Of a stretch of 64,000 nucleotides of DNA, positions 52,661-61,794 are shown one piece after another. The DNA comes from SB11 sp035906255 (GTDB lineage: Bacteria > Bacteroidota > Bacteroidia > UBA8524): NCBI GenBank assembly GCA_035906255.1, contig JAMIFM010000010.1, positions 62,001-126,000 of the forward strand. The letters run 5' to 3'. The first letter of the stretch is position 1; each line of letters begins with the position of its first letter. The position numbers and the translations under genes are program-made. Under the pieces are notes generated by a model. That model had not been told where the DNA came from, ran no database searches, and saw only the letters and a list, made by a program, of their open reading frames with translations.

Positions 52661-53458
52661 TTATTTATCTTTGGTGTTGATGGTGTAGTTGCGTTGCAAG
52701 GCCACATCAACATTGTTATTGGTAGTAACTTTTGCAATAATTGTAATGGGTATTTCGTAATAATAACCTGCCTTCACAGGCACATCAATAATGGCCTCTG
52801 TACCTTCATTGTAAAAGGCATTTTCAATCAGTGCTTCATCAAAACATTTACCGTCCTTTAGTGTACCCATATAAAACAGGGCACTTTTAACTGAATGATT
52901 GAGCGAAGCCTTGTAGCGGTAGCTTACTGCTTCGCGGTTATATCCCACATACGTAACGTTTATTTTTAACTCGCTAAATTCTTTTCCCTTAAAATCATAC
53001 TCCTTATATCCTGAGCAGGGCATATCACCGTTAAACTGGGCAACAAATTTTACAGCCCCTCCATGATGGTATTCGGTATAAGGGCCTTGCATTTTATCAT
53101 TTACATAAGTGATAATTCGGTACGGCTTTCCGCTTTGAAAATACCACGTAAGTTTACCGTTTTTCATCCCGTCTTTAAATTCGGTTTCAACGCATTTATT
53201 TCCGTCTTTATAAAAGTTTACAGAAATGCCGTTGCGTTTTCCGTCCTTATACCGGATGATGGTTTTAATTTTCTTGTTTTCGTAGTAATATTTCTTTTCG
53301 CCGGTATATTTTTTCTTTTCTAAATGTTTTTCAACCTCAGGGTTGGGCTTTGAAGCGTCCAATAACTCTTTGATGTCATCAGCAGCATCGGTACCAAAAA
53401 AGCAGGCATTAAAAAATACAGGGAGAGCCAAAAAGAGCAGGATGCGAAAAAGTTTCAT
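52661..53458 (-). CDS. MORN-repeat (YwqK-like) lipoprotein
   Basis: The 265-residue product has a lipoprotein signal (MKLFRILLFLALPVFFNACF, lipobox FNAC) and five or so MORN-2-type repeats at about 50-150, with patterns such as YYENKKIKTIIRYKDGKRNG, ETEFKDGMKNGKLTWYFQSG and YVNDKMQGPYTEYHHGG. A C-terminal beta domain follows. Such repeats form a flat beta sheet used for protein contacts; many are called antitoxin-like by annotation pipelines without proof. It is probably outer-membrane-anchored. No toxin partner is next to it. Confidence 0.8.
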   Translation of the reverse strand: MKLFRILLFLALPVFFNACFFGTDAADDIKELLDASKPNPEVEKHLEKKKYTGEKKYYYENKKIKTIIRYKDGKRNGISVNFYKDGNKCVETEFKDGMKNGKLTWYFQSGKPYRIITYVNDKMQGPYTEYHHGGAVKFVAQFNGDMPCSGYKEYDFKGKEFSELKINVTYVGYNREAVSYRYKASLNHSVKSALFYMGTLKDGKCFDEALIENAFYNEGTEAIIDVPVKAGYYYEIPITIIAKVTTNNNVDVALQRNYTINTKDK

Positions 53459-53523
53459 AACGCAATATACACGTTGCCAAATTAACGTAGCGTTGCGGCA
53501 AAGGACTCTTGCAAAGAAAAGAG

Positions 53524-54456
53524 TTAAAGTTTATGCAGCTTGTCGAGCATTTCGGGTAATTGACCCATGGCAGCCATTTCACGAAGCATACGGCGGTTTT
53601 CTTTGGCAGGTACACCAAAATATACCTTACCGCCTTCAAGGCTTTTACTAACCCCCGAAGAGGCTAAAACTACCGCTCCTTTACCAATTACCACTTCTTT
53701 ATTAACCCCCACTTTACCCCATAGTACCACGTTGTCTTCAACTTTGCTAACGCCGGCAATGGCTACCTGTGCGGCTAATATGCAACGTGAGCCTATTTGG
53801 GTATCGTGGCCTATGTGTACTTGGCTGTCAATTTTAGTTTCACTGCCAATAATGGTATCACCGCTCACTCCTCTGTCAATAGTTGTTCCCGAGCCAATTT
53901 CAACACCATCGTGCAAAATAGTACGGCCGCAACTGTGCATTTTTTTGAAACTGCTGTAATAAAAGGCATCGCCACCAATAGTAGCATTTCCGTGTATAAT
54001 TACATCATTGCCGATAACGGTATCGTGGTAAATTACTACGTTGGGGTATATGATGCAATTATCGCCAATGGTCACATTATCGCTAATAACTACACCGGGA
54101 TGTATAATAGTGTTTTGACCAATGGTTACATTATTTCCCGTGTGATAGGCTTTTGTTTGAGGTGTTGGTGTCGGGCAAAAATGCTTGCACAAAAACGTGT
54201 AATCGCGAAACGGGTCGTCGCTTATTAACAAAGCTTTTCCCTCGGGGCATTCAACATCTTTGTTTATCAGTATAATAGTAGCAGCACTGGTAAGTGCTTT
54301 TTTGTAATATTTTTCTACGTTTACAAATGTAATATCACCTGCCTCTACCATGTGTATCTCATTAATTCCGGTAATGGCAAAATTATCAGGGCCTACAAAA
54401 CGGGCATTTATCATTTGGGCAACCTCTTGTAGGGTGTGCTTGCGGGGCAGTTTCAT
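53524..54456 (-). CDS. LpxD-like UDP-3-O-acylglucosamine N-acyltransferase
   Basis: The 310-residue protein has an N-terminal uridine-binding-type domain (about 1-95, TLQEVAQMINARFVG, ADITFVN-like EAGDITFVNVEKY) and a left-handed beta helix of hexapeptide repeats (about 105-270). The catalytic His lies in DSQVHIGHDTQIG, followed by AAQVAIAGVSKV. LpxD adds the second 3-hydroxyacyl chain in lipid A synthesis. It is shorter than typical LpxD (about 340), and no lpx or fab gene is next to it, so it may be a paralogue with another sugar nucleotide substrate. Confidence 0.8.
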   Translation of the reverse strand: MKLPRKHTLQEVAQMINARFVGPDNFAITGINEIHMVEAGDITFVNVEKYYKKALTSAATIILINKDVECPEGKALLISDDPFRDYTFLCKHFCPTPTPQTKAYHTGNNVTIGQNTIIHPGVVISDNVTIGDNCIIYPNVVIYHDTVIGNDVIIHGNATIGGDAFYYSSFKKMHSCGRTILHDGVEIGSGTTIDRGVSGDTIIGSETKIDSQVHIGHDTQIGSRCILAAQVAIAGVSKVEDNVVLWGKVGVNKEVVIGKGAVVLASSGVSKSLEGGKVYFGVPAKENRRMLREMAAMGQLPEMLDKLHKL

Positions 54457-54554
54457 TTATAAGCAGAAAATTATGCGGCAAACTTAGTGTAAAAGGGTTT
54501 AAAGTAGAAAAAAAGCCTGCTAATAATGTTTATGAAATACCCATAAAACAAAGC

Positions 54555-54570
54555 GGCCCCTTTCGGGGCC
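54555..54570 (-). terminator. Rho-independent terminator
   Basis: On the minus strand GGCCCC-GAAA-GGGGCC is followed by GCTTTGTTTT. It lies 43 bases after the stop of the T9SS tail fragment and before lpxD. Confidence 0.85.
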
Positions 54571-54612
54571 ACTCTATTTTCATTATGCACTGGAAATGAA
54601 AAGGGTATCTTT

Positions 54613-55386
54613 TTAGCGCACTACTATTTTGGTAGTTTCAACAAGGTTTCCGTTGCTGATATTCACAAAATAAATGCCTGCGTTTATTCCTTCAAGATTA
54701 ATTAGTGCTTTTGTAGCACTGCTTTCGGGTTGGGTGTGGTAAACAGTTGCGCCCAACAAGTTGGTAACGGTGATAGTGATGCCTTGGCCAAATGCTTGGG
54801 TGGCTTCTACCGTAAAGTTACCGTTGCTTGGGTTAGGATACACGCTCACTTGTGCGCCTTCAATCAAAGGTACACTGTTGGTACCGTTCACGTATATCAC
54901 ACGTTTAGCACTTAGCGATACATTGCCGCTTAGGTCGGTAGCACGGTATTGTATGTAATACAAACCTTCAACACTGCTGTTTACCCAATTGCCAAGTGTT
55001 TCAACAGTTACTTGCGCGCTGTCGTAGAAGTTATCGCTCAAAGTATAACCTGAGTCTGTGTACGACTGCCAACGAGCCAAGTGAATAATATCGCTACCCA
55101 CTAAAGTGATTTGAGGGGCAATCTTGTCAACCACATTAATGGTTCGCACCATTGAGTCAGCCACATTTCCTGAAGCGTCAACGGCTTTATACACTAAAGT
55201 GTAAGAGCCTAAAACGTTCACATTAACACTGCCTGTAACTGTGTAAGGTACAAAAGCATCGTAGTTATCAGTAACTGAAGCACCTGCATCAACATACGGT
55301 ACTTTGCCGCTGTGTTCAATAGTTGCATTGCCGTTAAGCACAATTACAGGTTTTGTGGTATCGCTAATGATAATGATGCGTTTCGA
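54613..55386 (-). pseudogene. C-terminal part of the giant secreted protein, with T9SS type A tail
   Basis: It continues in the same frame as the gene at 55387 after its TAG. Reading on, SKRIIIISDTTKPVIVLNG fits the linker and start of another DUF5011-like domain, then a further one (KIAPQITLVG) and a T9SS type A sorting domain (VSVYPNPSNGNFTVEATQ, ITVTNLLGATVYHT, GINAGIYFVNISNGN, TKIVVR). The first ATG is at 55341, but nothing suggests independent translation: no signal peptide and no promoter. It is the missing tail of the upstream frame, about 257 codons. Confidence 0.8.
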
Positions 55387-58300
55387 CTACACCGTGTTAC
55401 CGCTGGCATCAGCTACAGTGTAAATTAATTCGTAAGTGCCAACTTTAGCAGTATCAATAACACCAGTAGTAACTACCGCAGGAGTTAAATCGGTTCCAAA
55501 CGGATTATCAATAGCATTGTAGCCGGGCTCAATGTATTGAGAGAATACTGAAAGGCGTACAGTATCGTTACCATTTTTGGTAAACACCGGTTTGGTAACA
55601 TCGGGAGTAACTTTCACTTTGCGTTCTACAGTAGTAGTATTACCCCTTGAGTCAGTTGCGGTATAGCTAATGGTGTATTCGCCCACAGTTAGGGTATCCA
55701 CACCACCCACAACCATAATGGTTGAAGTAATATTACCGTCAACGTTGTCAATTGCCACAGCACCTGAATCAGTATAGCCGTAACCCACTTCTACAGTTGC
55801 AGGGTTTGCACCGGTAATAGTTATTACAGGTGCTTTGTCGTCAGGTAAAATATTTACTTTATAATCTTCATACTCACCCACAACCACAGGGCCGCAAGGC
55901 AATGTAGTAAGGTTGGCTCTTGCTATTGCAACACGCATACGGGTTGGGCCTAAAAGACCGCTTGCAGGAATGGTAATAGGAGCACTAAGTATTTGAGCAG
56001 TTGAAGCACTGTCAAACAATACTTCCTCGTCTTGGTCTTCAAAATCACCGTCTTGGTTCAAGTCAATCCAAACAACAAAGTTTGCACGTTCGTTGTTGGT
56101 ATTACGCTCAATATTAATCGTGTATGTTCCACCTTCTGCTATTTGAGCTACTTGGCCGTTTGCGCTAAAGTCGTTGTATTTATTTACACCGTAATCAGAT
56201 GATTGGTCGATTTGTTCAAACACCACACGACGGATGGTTACGTCGGTATTAAGGGCTTGTACGTTAGGACGGCAATATTCAACCACCTCAATGTAGTCTA
56301 TCTTCTCAGTTGAGTCAGCTCCTATGCTGTTAGAAGCAATAAGTTTCACTGTGTATTTACCGCCAAAGCTAAATGCAACACGGGGGTTACGGCTGGTAGC
56401 AGCATCAATAAACTGAACACCGTTAGAGGGGGTGATTTCCCATCTCCAACTGCTTGGACCGTGTCCGCTAAGGTCAGTCAAACGAGTTCTTTCGCCGGTA
56501 TTAACTTTTAACAAGCTGGCACTGAAATCAACAGGAGTTGGGGCAGTTGTTGGTGAAACAACAACTATTTGTTTAAAGAATGAGTCAACGCCCAAACAGT
56601 TGGTTGATTCTAACAATACATTATAGGTGCCGGGTATAACAAAAGTTTTAGCAGGGTTGGTTTTGTTATAACTGTTGTTATTATCAGGGTCGTAATTAGG
56701 GAAATCAAAATCCCAGAAGAAAGTTAAACCGTTTCCAGTTGAAGTATTTACAAAATCGTAAGGCGAGTCTTCAAACAACGTATCAGGAATATTGAAACCG
56801 GCAGTGGTAGGGTTGGTGCTTACTGGCACGCTTTCCCATTCAGCTTCAAAACCTGCGTACTGAGTAGCCGCATCAGTTTTCCAAAGCAACCACATACGGC
56901 CTGATTTTGCAGTGAAACCTGTTGTGCCTCCGGGGTTGGTCATACCGCCTGTAATAGTAGTGATAATATTAGCAGCGTCGGTAGTATCACCGTCATAGAT
57001 AATCAGTTTATCATCCGCATCAGTATTTGTCCATTGGTTAAAACGAAGGGTTACTGATGAGGCACAAGGGTTGATAAAGAACGCACAGTTTTGGTTAGCG
57101 GCATAATTAGCCCCTGAACCTCCATCGTCGTAAATTTTACCACGCTCAAAAGTCGAAGTTTTCTCAGCACACATATTCACAATTGGATACACCTCAATGT
57201 AAGCTGTGCGGCAACGTTGTGCGCTGCTACCGATTGCGTTATCAGCAATCAGGCATATTTCATATTTGCCCGATTCGGTAAACAAGATTAGAGGGTCTTG
57301 TTCAGTAGAGTCAGAGAAAATAACATTAGTACCATTGTTCGGGGTAACGCTCCAATGCCAAGCTGTTGGGCCGTTTAGTGAAAGGTCGGTTATTTTAACA
57401 CTTTCATTAACATAAATCTGGTTTCTGTCTGATGAGAAATTGGCAGTAGGGGCAAGTACAGGATCAGCTATGGTATAGCTTATTTGCATACTGTCAAGAC
57501 CGGCACAGTTTTCAGCAACCATCATCACATCATAGTTGCCCGCAGCAGGGAAGTTGTATATAAGGTTAATGCCTTGATAAACAAACACACCGTTTACATA
57601 CCATTTGTAGATAGCAATTTGGTTGGCATTACCATTGAACAGGAAGTATGACCTATCGCCTGTTACAGCACTGTTAGGGCCTATAAAAGTAGCTGTTGGT
57701 GCACCCAAAGAAGGAGTGTATTCATCAGCACCGATTGTAGGCAATGAGGCGCAACGTGCATCACCATCGTAATCAACAGCAATGTTCAACCCGTCTTTAC
57801 CGTAGGCAAAACGAGAAAGGAATACCAAATGAGGGTTTTTGTTGCTAACAAAGCTGGGAGCAAAATTGTAGCTGTGCGCATCTTTTCCGGTAGCTGTTTG
57901 AAAAGAGGCAAAATCAGGGTGATAAGTTGAGGTTACGTACCCAAGGTTTTCGCCTGTAGTGTAGTACAAGTTGTAGTCAAGCTCTGTAATAGCTAACAAA
58001 CCGTTGGGAGTAAACCATGCAGTAACACCGTCAAGTCTGTTGTAGAAAATGTTGTTCAAAATCCTCACCTTGCTATAAGCATTAAGGGTTACTACGGGCA
58101 TATAAAACCCACGGCCACCTGTAGTGGTTGAGGTAGATGAATAGTCAACATCCAATAAACAAGTGTTGTGCGCAAACAACTGGTATGCGCCTGAAACCTC
58201 GTTGCTGATACCATATACGCTTGAGGTACCTACATACGACATAGTTATCATGTTATTGATTACCTGTCCTTCTTTGCCTGCATTACCGTTACAATCGCGT

Positions 58301-60936
58301 AAACGGATACCGTAACCCCTGTTAGATTCGATAAAGTTTTGCGATACAAGGTAAGCACTGTCAACAATGTTCATGCTGATACCGTAGTATTCAACGTTAA
58401 TGGTTTGGTCAGCACGTGCAATTTTGTTTTTGTAAATCTCAGGATAGTTTTGGCCGGCAACAAAAATAGCGTTGTAGTTAGCATCAATAGTGTTGCTGTA
58501 TATCTTAGTGCCTGTTGAACGCGTAGTGGTATTTGTGTTTAGCCAAACACCGTTTGAGTTACCCGACATCTCATTATTAAAAATTGAAATGTTTGTGGTT
58601 ACTGCGGTTGCGGTACCAAATATGTGCGAACGGGTACCATTGGCATCGGTAGCAGTATTTGTAGGTCCGGTAAATTTGTTGTCGTGTATTGCAACATCTT
58701 CAACAGTTCCGTCAATATTAATTACTGATGAATATGTGCCCGACCCACTGCGTTCTATGGTTAAGTCCCTAAAGATAATATGGTCAGTACCGTTTAGTGA
58801 TAGGGTATAGTTTTCAAGAGTAGAAGACGTAGCAGCAGAACTGATAGTTACAGCAGTTTTGTTATTACTCTCGCTCTTAAAAGTAATTGTGTTTGTTGCT
58901 GATGCACCTGCAATTTCATTAAACACCAATTTTTCAGTATAAGTGCCGTTGCGTATATCAAATACCACAGGGCCGCATATACCGTAGTTGTTTAATTCAG
59001 CCACTGCATCGCTTATGGTAGCAAAATTGGGACTGGTGCCGCCAATGGTGTAAGTACCGGCTTGCATAGCCATTGAAAAAACTTTGCTGTTTGAATCGTT
59101 CGCCTTTATAGGATCGGTAATATTATTGGGGCTGCTTGTCCATGCCTTGATGGTGTATTTTGTGCCTGCTACTGTATTAAAATTACCCAATGTAACTTGG
59201 GCAGTTACGCTACCTGAGCCTAAAACAGTATCTAATACCTGATAGAAAGTTACCGGTGTTTGTAAAGTTCCGTTGACGCTCCAGTTTACAGTAAATGTAT
59301 CAACTTGGTTAATACCAAAATTTCTAACCGTTGCTTTTACGGTTTGATTAGTGCTGCAACTTCCGGCAAGGGGTTCATCAACACTATTAACCCCAATTTC
59401 GTTTTTAAAGCCTAAGATAGGGTATGCAGGGTGATCGTCGCAACCCCTATATGTTGAACCACCACGAGGATTGTTATCAATATCGTTAGTTACGTCAGAT
59501 ATAACTTGAGCTTTAAGGTCAGAATTGCCTAATGAGGTGCCGGCCAAGTGTAAATCAGTATTAGAAACAAAAGAAACCGGATAATCGTTTGCGTTATCAT
59601 CTATACCTGAAGTAAATAATGCTTGGTGCGTTGCAATAGAATTACTGGTGGCTGTACCCAAACGGCTTATTAGTCCAGATGCCGAATTATAAATGTTATA
59701 ATCCATTGCGGCGATAATACCGTTGGTACTGGTGGCAGAAAAAGGTAAATGTTGTCCGCCGCTAACCCCTCCGGTACGCATATTCACCAAGATATTATTC
59801 CTGAAATCATATACTCCCGAAGTACTTGTATTGGTTTTATTTATACAAGCTGAAAGAACATTGCCGCTTGTTCCGCCTGAGGCTAATGTGCCGCCAATAC
59901 GGATAGAGTTATAATATGCTTTTACATTGCTGGCACCACTACCCACTAATGAAATACCGTGAGTAACCGTAGAACCAGGGTTTCCGTCAAACGCAATCAA
60001 GTTGTTAGTAATATTAGCTACCATTCCGGCAGTAGCAGAGATGTATATACCGTGTATATCGCAGTCGTTACTTCCCGCTAGTGTAATATCATAAAACTTA
60101 TTACGAGTAATGATAATAGTGTCGGAGTATGTAGTAATATAAATTCCTGAAGAAATTGTAGTTGAAGTGGTAGGCGAAGTCATGTAGAATGAGTTAGAAT
60201 CTATCACAAACATTTGGTTTGCCGTGCTGGTAGCATATATACCGGCATATGTTTGGTTTAAAAACTCATTTCCATACAATGTGTTTCTGCGGTTAGGATT
60301 TGCCGTAGTACCGCCCACCTGAACGATATACCGCCCGCCTGTAACTTTACAAAACTCAACTCGGTTGTCAGAATTACCTGAAGAGTTTGAAGCAGAAGTG
60401 AAGAAATAGATACTTCGCCCTGCACTTGAGGTAGAGGCCTGTGAAATGTTCACGTACCTCAATATGTTATTTGTAGCACCATCTACAAACGATACCGCTG
60501 AATATGCACCGGTATTATTCTGGGCTAATGTAAGTGCCTTTGAAGTGCCCGATCCCCCGGGTCTGCCATCAATAGTTACATAGTCACCGTCTTTTAGTTC
60601 AAGCAATGATGTTGCGCCTGATGTTGAAATAGTAGTGCTTGTAACGTTGCTTGCCGGGCGCAAAGTAATTGTGTTGCTTGCGCTTGCGCCGCTTTTTGCC
60701 GGAAAAGTAATGGGGAATGTTTCGTTTGCGCCGGTGTAGGCCGTAGTAATCTCAATTACGTATGCTTGGGTAATTGTAGATGGAATAGCGGCAATCGCTG
60801 CCGATACTGAGTTGTGGGAACTTATCAGGCTTCCCGAACCGCTTTTTAACTCTATGGAGTTTGTTTGTGCCTCTGCCCTTGTGTGTGTAAGGATAAGCAG
60901 AATTAAAATAGCTAAAAACTGTAATGAACGTCTCAT
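55387..60936 (-). CDS. Giant secreted beta-helix/PKD/CUB/GEVED protein, ended early by TAG
   Basis: The 1849-residue product has a signal peptide (MRRSLQFLAILILLILTHTR then AEAQ), two parallel beta-helix regions of pectate-lyase-like repeats (about 30-500 and 640-1050; many short NNxI and GIY strands), PKD domains (about 1090-1240 and 1375-1545), a CUB domain between them (about 1253-1370, CAEKTSTFERGKIYDDGG to GFEAEWES), a GEVED domain (about 1555-1693, WIDLNQDGDFEDQDEEVLFD) and two DUF5011-like Ig domains (to 1849). The frame stops at TAG 55387-55389 in the middle of a repeat linker (ASGNTV then stop), before the sorting domain. Without readthrough, it would be made without its T9SS tail and stay in the periplasm. 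Confidence 0.85.
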   Translation of the reverse strand: MRRSLQFLAILILLILTHTRAEAQTNSIELKSGSGSLISSHNSVSAAIAAIPSTITQAYVIEITTAYTGANETFPITFPAKSGASASNTITLRPASNVTSTTISTSGATSLLELKDGDYVTIDGRPGGSGTSKALTLAQNNTGAYSAVSFVDGATNNILRYVNISQASTSSAGRSIYFFTSASNSSGNSDNRVEFCKVTGGRYIVQVGGTTANPNRRNTLYGNEFLNQTYAGIYATSTANQMFVIDSNSFYMTSPTTSTTISSGIYITTYSDTIIITRNKFYDITLAGSNDCDIHGIYISATAGMVANITNNLIAFDGNPGSTVTHGISLVGSGASNVKAYYNSIRIGGTLASGGTSGNVLSACINKTNTSTSGVYDFRNNILVNMRTGGVSGGQHLPFSATSTNGIIAAMDYNIYNSASGLISRLGTATSNSIATHQALFTSGIDDNANDYPVSFVSNTDLHLAGTSLGNSDLKAQVISDVTNDIDNNPRGGSTYRGCDDHPAYPILGFKNEIGVNSVDEPLAGSCSTNQTVKATVRNFGINQVDTFTVNWSVNGTLQTPVTFYQVLDTVLGSGSVTAQVTLGNFNTVAGTKYTIKAWTSSPNNITDPIKANDSNSKVFSMAMQAGTYTIGGTSPNFATISDAVAELNNYGICGPVVFDIRNGTYTEKLVFNEIAGASATNTITFKSESNNKTAVTISSAATSSTLENYTLSLNGTDHIIFRDLTIERSGSGTYSSVINIDGTVEDVAIHDNKFTGPTNTATDANGTRSHIFGTATAVTTNISIFNNEMSGNSNGVWLNTNTTTRSTGTKIYSNTIDANYNAIFVAGQNYPEIYKNKIARADQTINVEYYGISMNIVDSAYLVSQNFIESNRGYGIRLRDCNGNAGKEGQVINNMITMSYVGTSSVYGISNEVSGAYQLFAHNTCLLDVDYSSTSTTTGGRGFYMPVVTLNAYSKVRILNNIFYNRLDGVTAWFTPNGLLAITELDYNLYYTTGENLGYVTSTYHPDFASFQTATGKDAHSYNFAPSFVSNKNPHLVFLSRFAYGKDGLNIAVDYDGDARCASLPTIGADEYTPSLGAPTATFIGPNSAVTGDRSYFLFNGNANQIAIYKWYVNGVFVYQGINLIYNFPAAGNYDVMMVAENCAGLDSMQISYTIADPVLAPTANFSSDRNQIYVNESVKITDLSLNGPTAWHWSVTPNNGTNVIFSDSTEQDPLILFTESGKYEICLIADNAIGSSAQRCRTAYIEVYPIVNMCAEKTSTFERGKIYDDGGSGANYAANQNCAFFINPCASSVTLRFNQWTNTDADDKLIIYDGDTTDAANIITTITGGMTNPGGTTGFTAKSGRMWLLWKTDAATQYAGFEAEWESVPVSTNPTTAGFNIPDTLFEDSPYDFVNTSTGNGLTFFWDFDFPNYDPDNNNSYNKTNPAKTFVIPGTYNVLLESTNCLGVDSFFKQIVVVSPTTAPTPVDFSASLLKVNTGERTRLTDLSGHGPSSWRWEITPSNGVQFIDAATSRNPRVAFSFGGKYTVKLIASNSIGADSTEKIDYIEVVEYCRPNVQALNTDVTIRRVVFEQIDQSSDYGVNKYNDFSANGQVAQIAEGGTYTINIERNTNNERANFVVWIDLNQDGDFEDQDEEVLFDSASTAQILSAPITIPASGLLGPTRMRVAIARANLTTLPCGPVVVGEYEDYKVNILPDDKAPVITITGANPATVEVGYGYTDSGAVAIDNVDGNITSTIMVVGGVDTLTVGEYTISYTATDSRGNTTTVERKVKVTPDVTKPVFTKNGNDTVRLSVFSQYIEPGYNAIDNPFGTDLTPAVVTTGVIDTAKVGTYELIYTVADASGNTV

Positions 60937-61059
60937 ATCCTAAGCCTTGTTTAAATAACATAGATAACGTTGTTGCCGCTAAATGTTGCGGCAAATACCT
61001 CTAACTTGTCTTATTTTAGCGCGAAAGTGCTTTTTTTTTGCGTGAAATTGTAAATATGT

Positions 61060-61794
61060 TTACCTGTTTAGCCAATTTTTAAATTCCGCTGCCCTGTCAA
61101 TGCTCACAATCATTTCTTCTTTTGATAAAGGACGGGTAATTAATTTCACCCTGCCTCGGGTGTGGTTAAACATTTTTTCGATAGCATTAAACGATACAAT
61201 AAACTGCCTGTTGATACGGAAAAAACTCTCAGGGTCAACCCTTATTTCCATCGCATCAAGGCTGCCGTCAAACAGGTATTTTTTGCCATCCAGCGTTGCA
61301 ATTATCAAGTGACGGTTTTGTACATAAAAATACGCAACATCGTCAGCAAGCAATGATACAATTTCTTTTCCCGATTGTACTAAAAAGCGTTTTTGGTAAG
61401 GGGTGTGGATGCGGCTTAGATTTTCATAGGTTTTGGGTTGTTGCACCAAACTGTCGTATTTATTTAGCGAGGCTTGCAACTCATCCAGCAGCACAGGCTT
61501 TAGTAAATATGCAATACTATTTAGTTCAAAGGCTTTTATGGCATATTCTTCATACGAGGTAGTGAAAATTACAGGGGTGGTTACCTGCATATTCTCAAAA
61601 ATGCTGAAACCTAAATCATCGCCCAGTTGCACATCTAAAAAAATAATATCGGGTTCATTGTTTTGCAGCCATTGGTAAGCCGATTTCACGGTGCCCAAAC
61701 GGGCTTTTACCTGAACTTCTTGTGTGCATTGCGAAAGCAAATACTCAAGGTGGGTAGCGGCGTGTTGTTCGTCTTCAATTATAGCGCAATTCAT
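61060..61794 (-). CDS. LytTR-family response regulator
   Basis: The 244-residue protein has a receiver domain (1-115; E7/D8/E9, phospho-acceptor D54 in IIFLDVQLG, a switch in TTSYEEYAIKAFELNSIAYL and K in LLKPV) and a LytTR DNA-binding domain (about 140-244; YFYVQNRHLIIATLDGKKYL, FFRINRQFIVSFNAIEKMF, RGRVKLITRP). It is the partner of the kinase encoded just upstream, whose stop it overlaps (ATGA at 61791-61794). LytTR regulators bind direct repeats in promoters; targets are unknown here. Confidence 0.93.
   Translation of the reverse strand: MNCAIIEDEQHAATHLEYLLSQCTQEVQVKARLGTVKSAYQWLQNNEPDIIFLDVQLGDDLGFSIFENMQVTTPVIFTTSYEEYAIKAFELNSIAYLLKPVLLDELQASLNKYDSLVQQPKTYENLSRIHTPYQKRFLVQSGKEIVSLLADDVAYFYVQNRHLIIATLDGKKYLFDGSLDAMEIRVDPESFFRINRQFIVSFNAIEKMFNHTRGRVKLITRPLSKEEMIVSIDRAAEFKNWLNR

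Noticed and set aside
52661..53458. MORN lipoprotein as antitoxin of a toxin-antitoxin pair
   Set aside because: No toxin-like gene is adjacent, and the antitoxin label for YwqK-like repeats is a naming habit rather than evidence.
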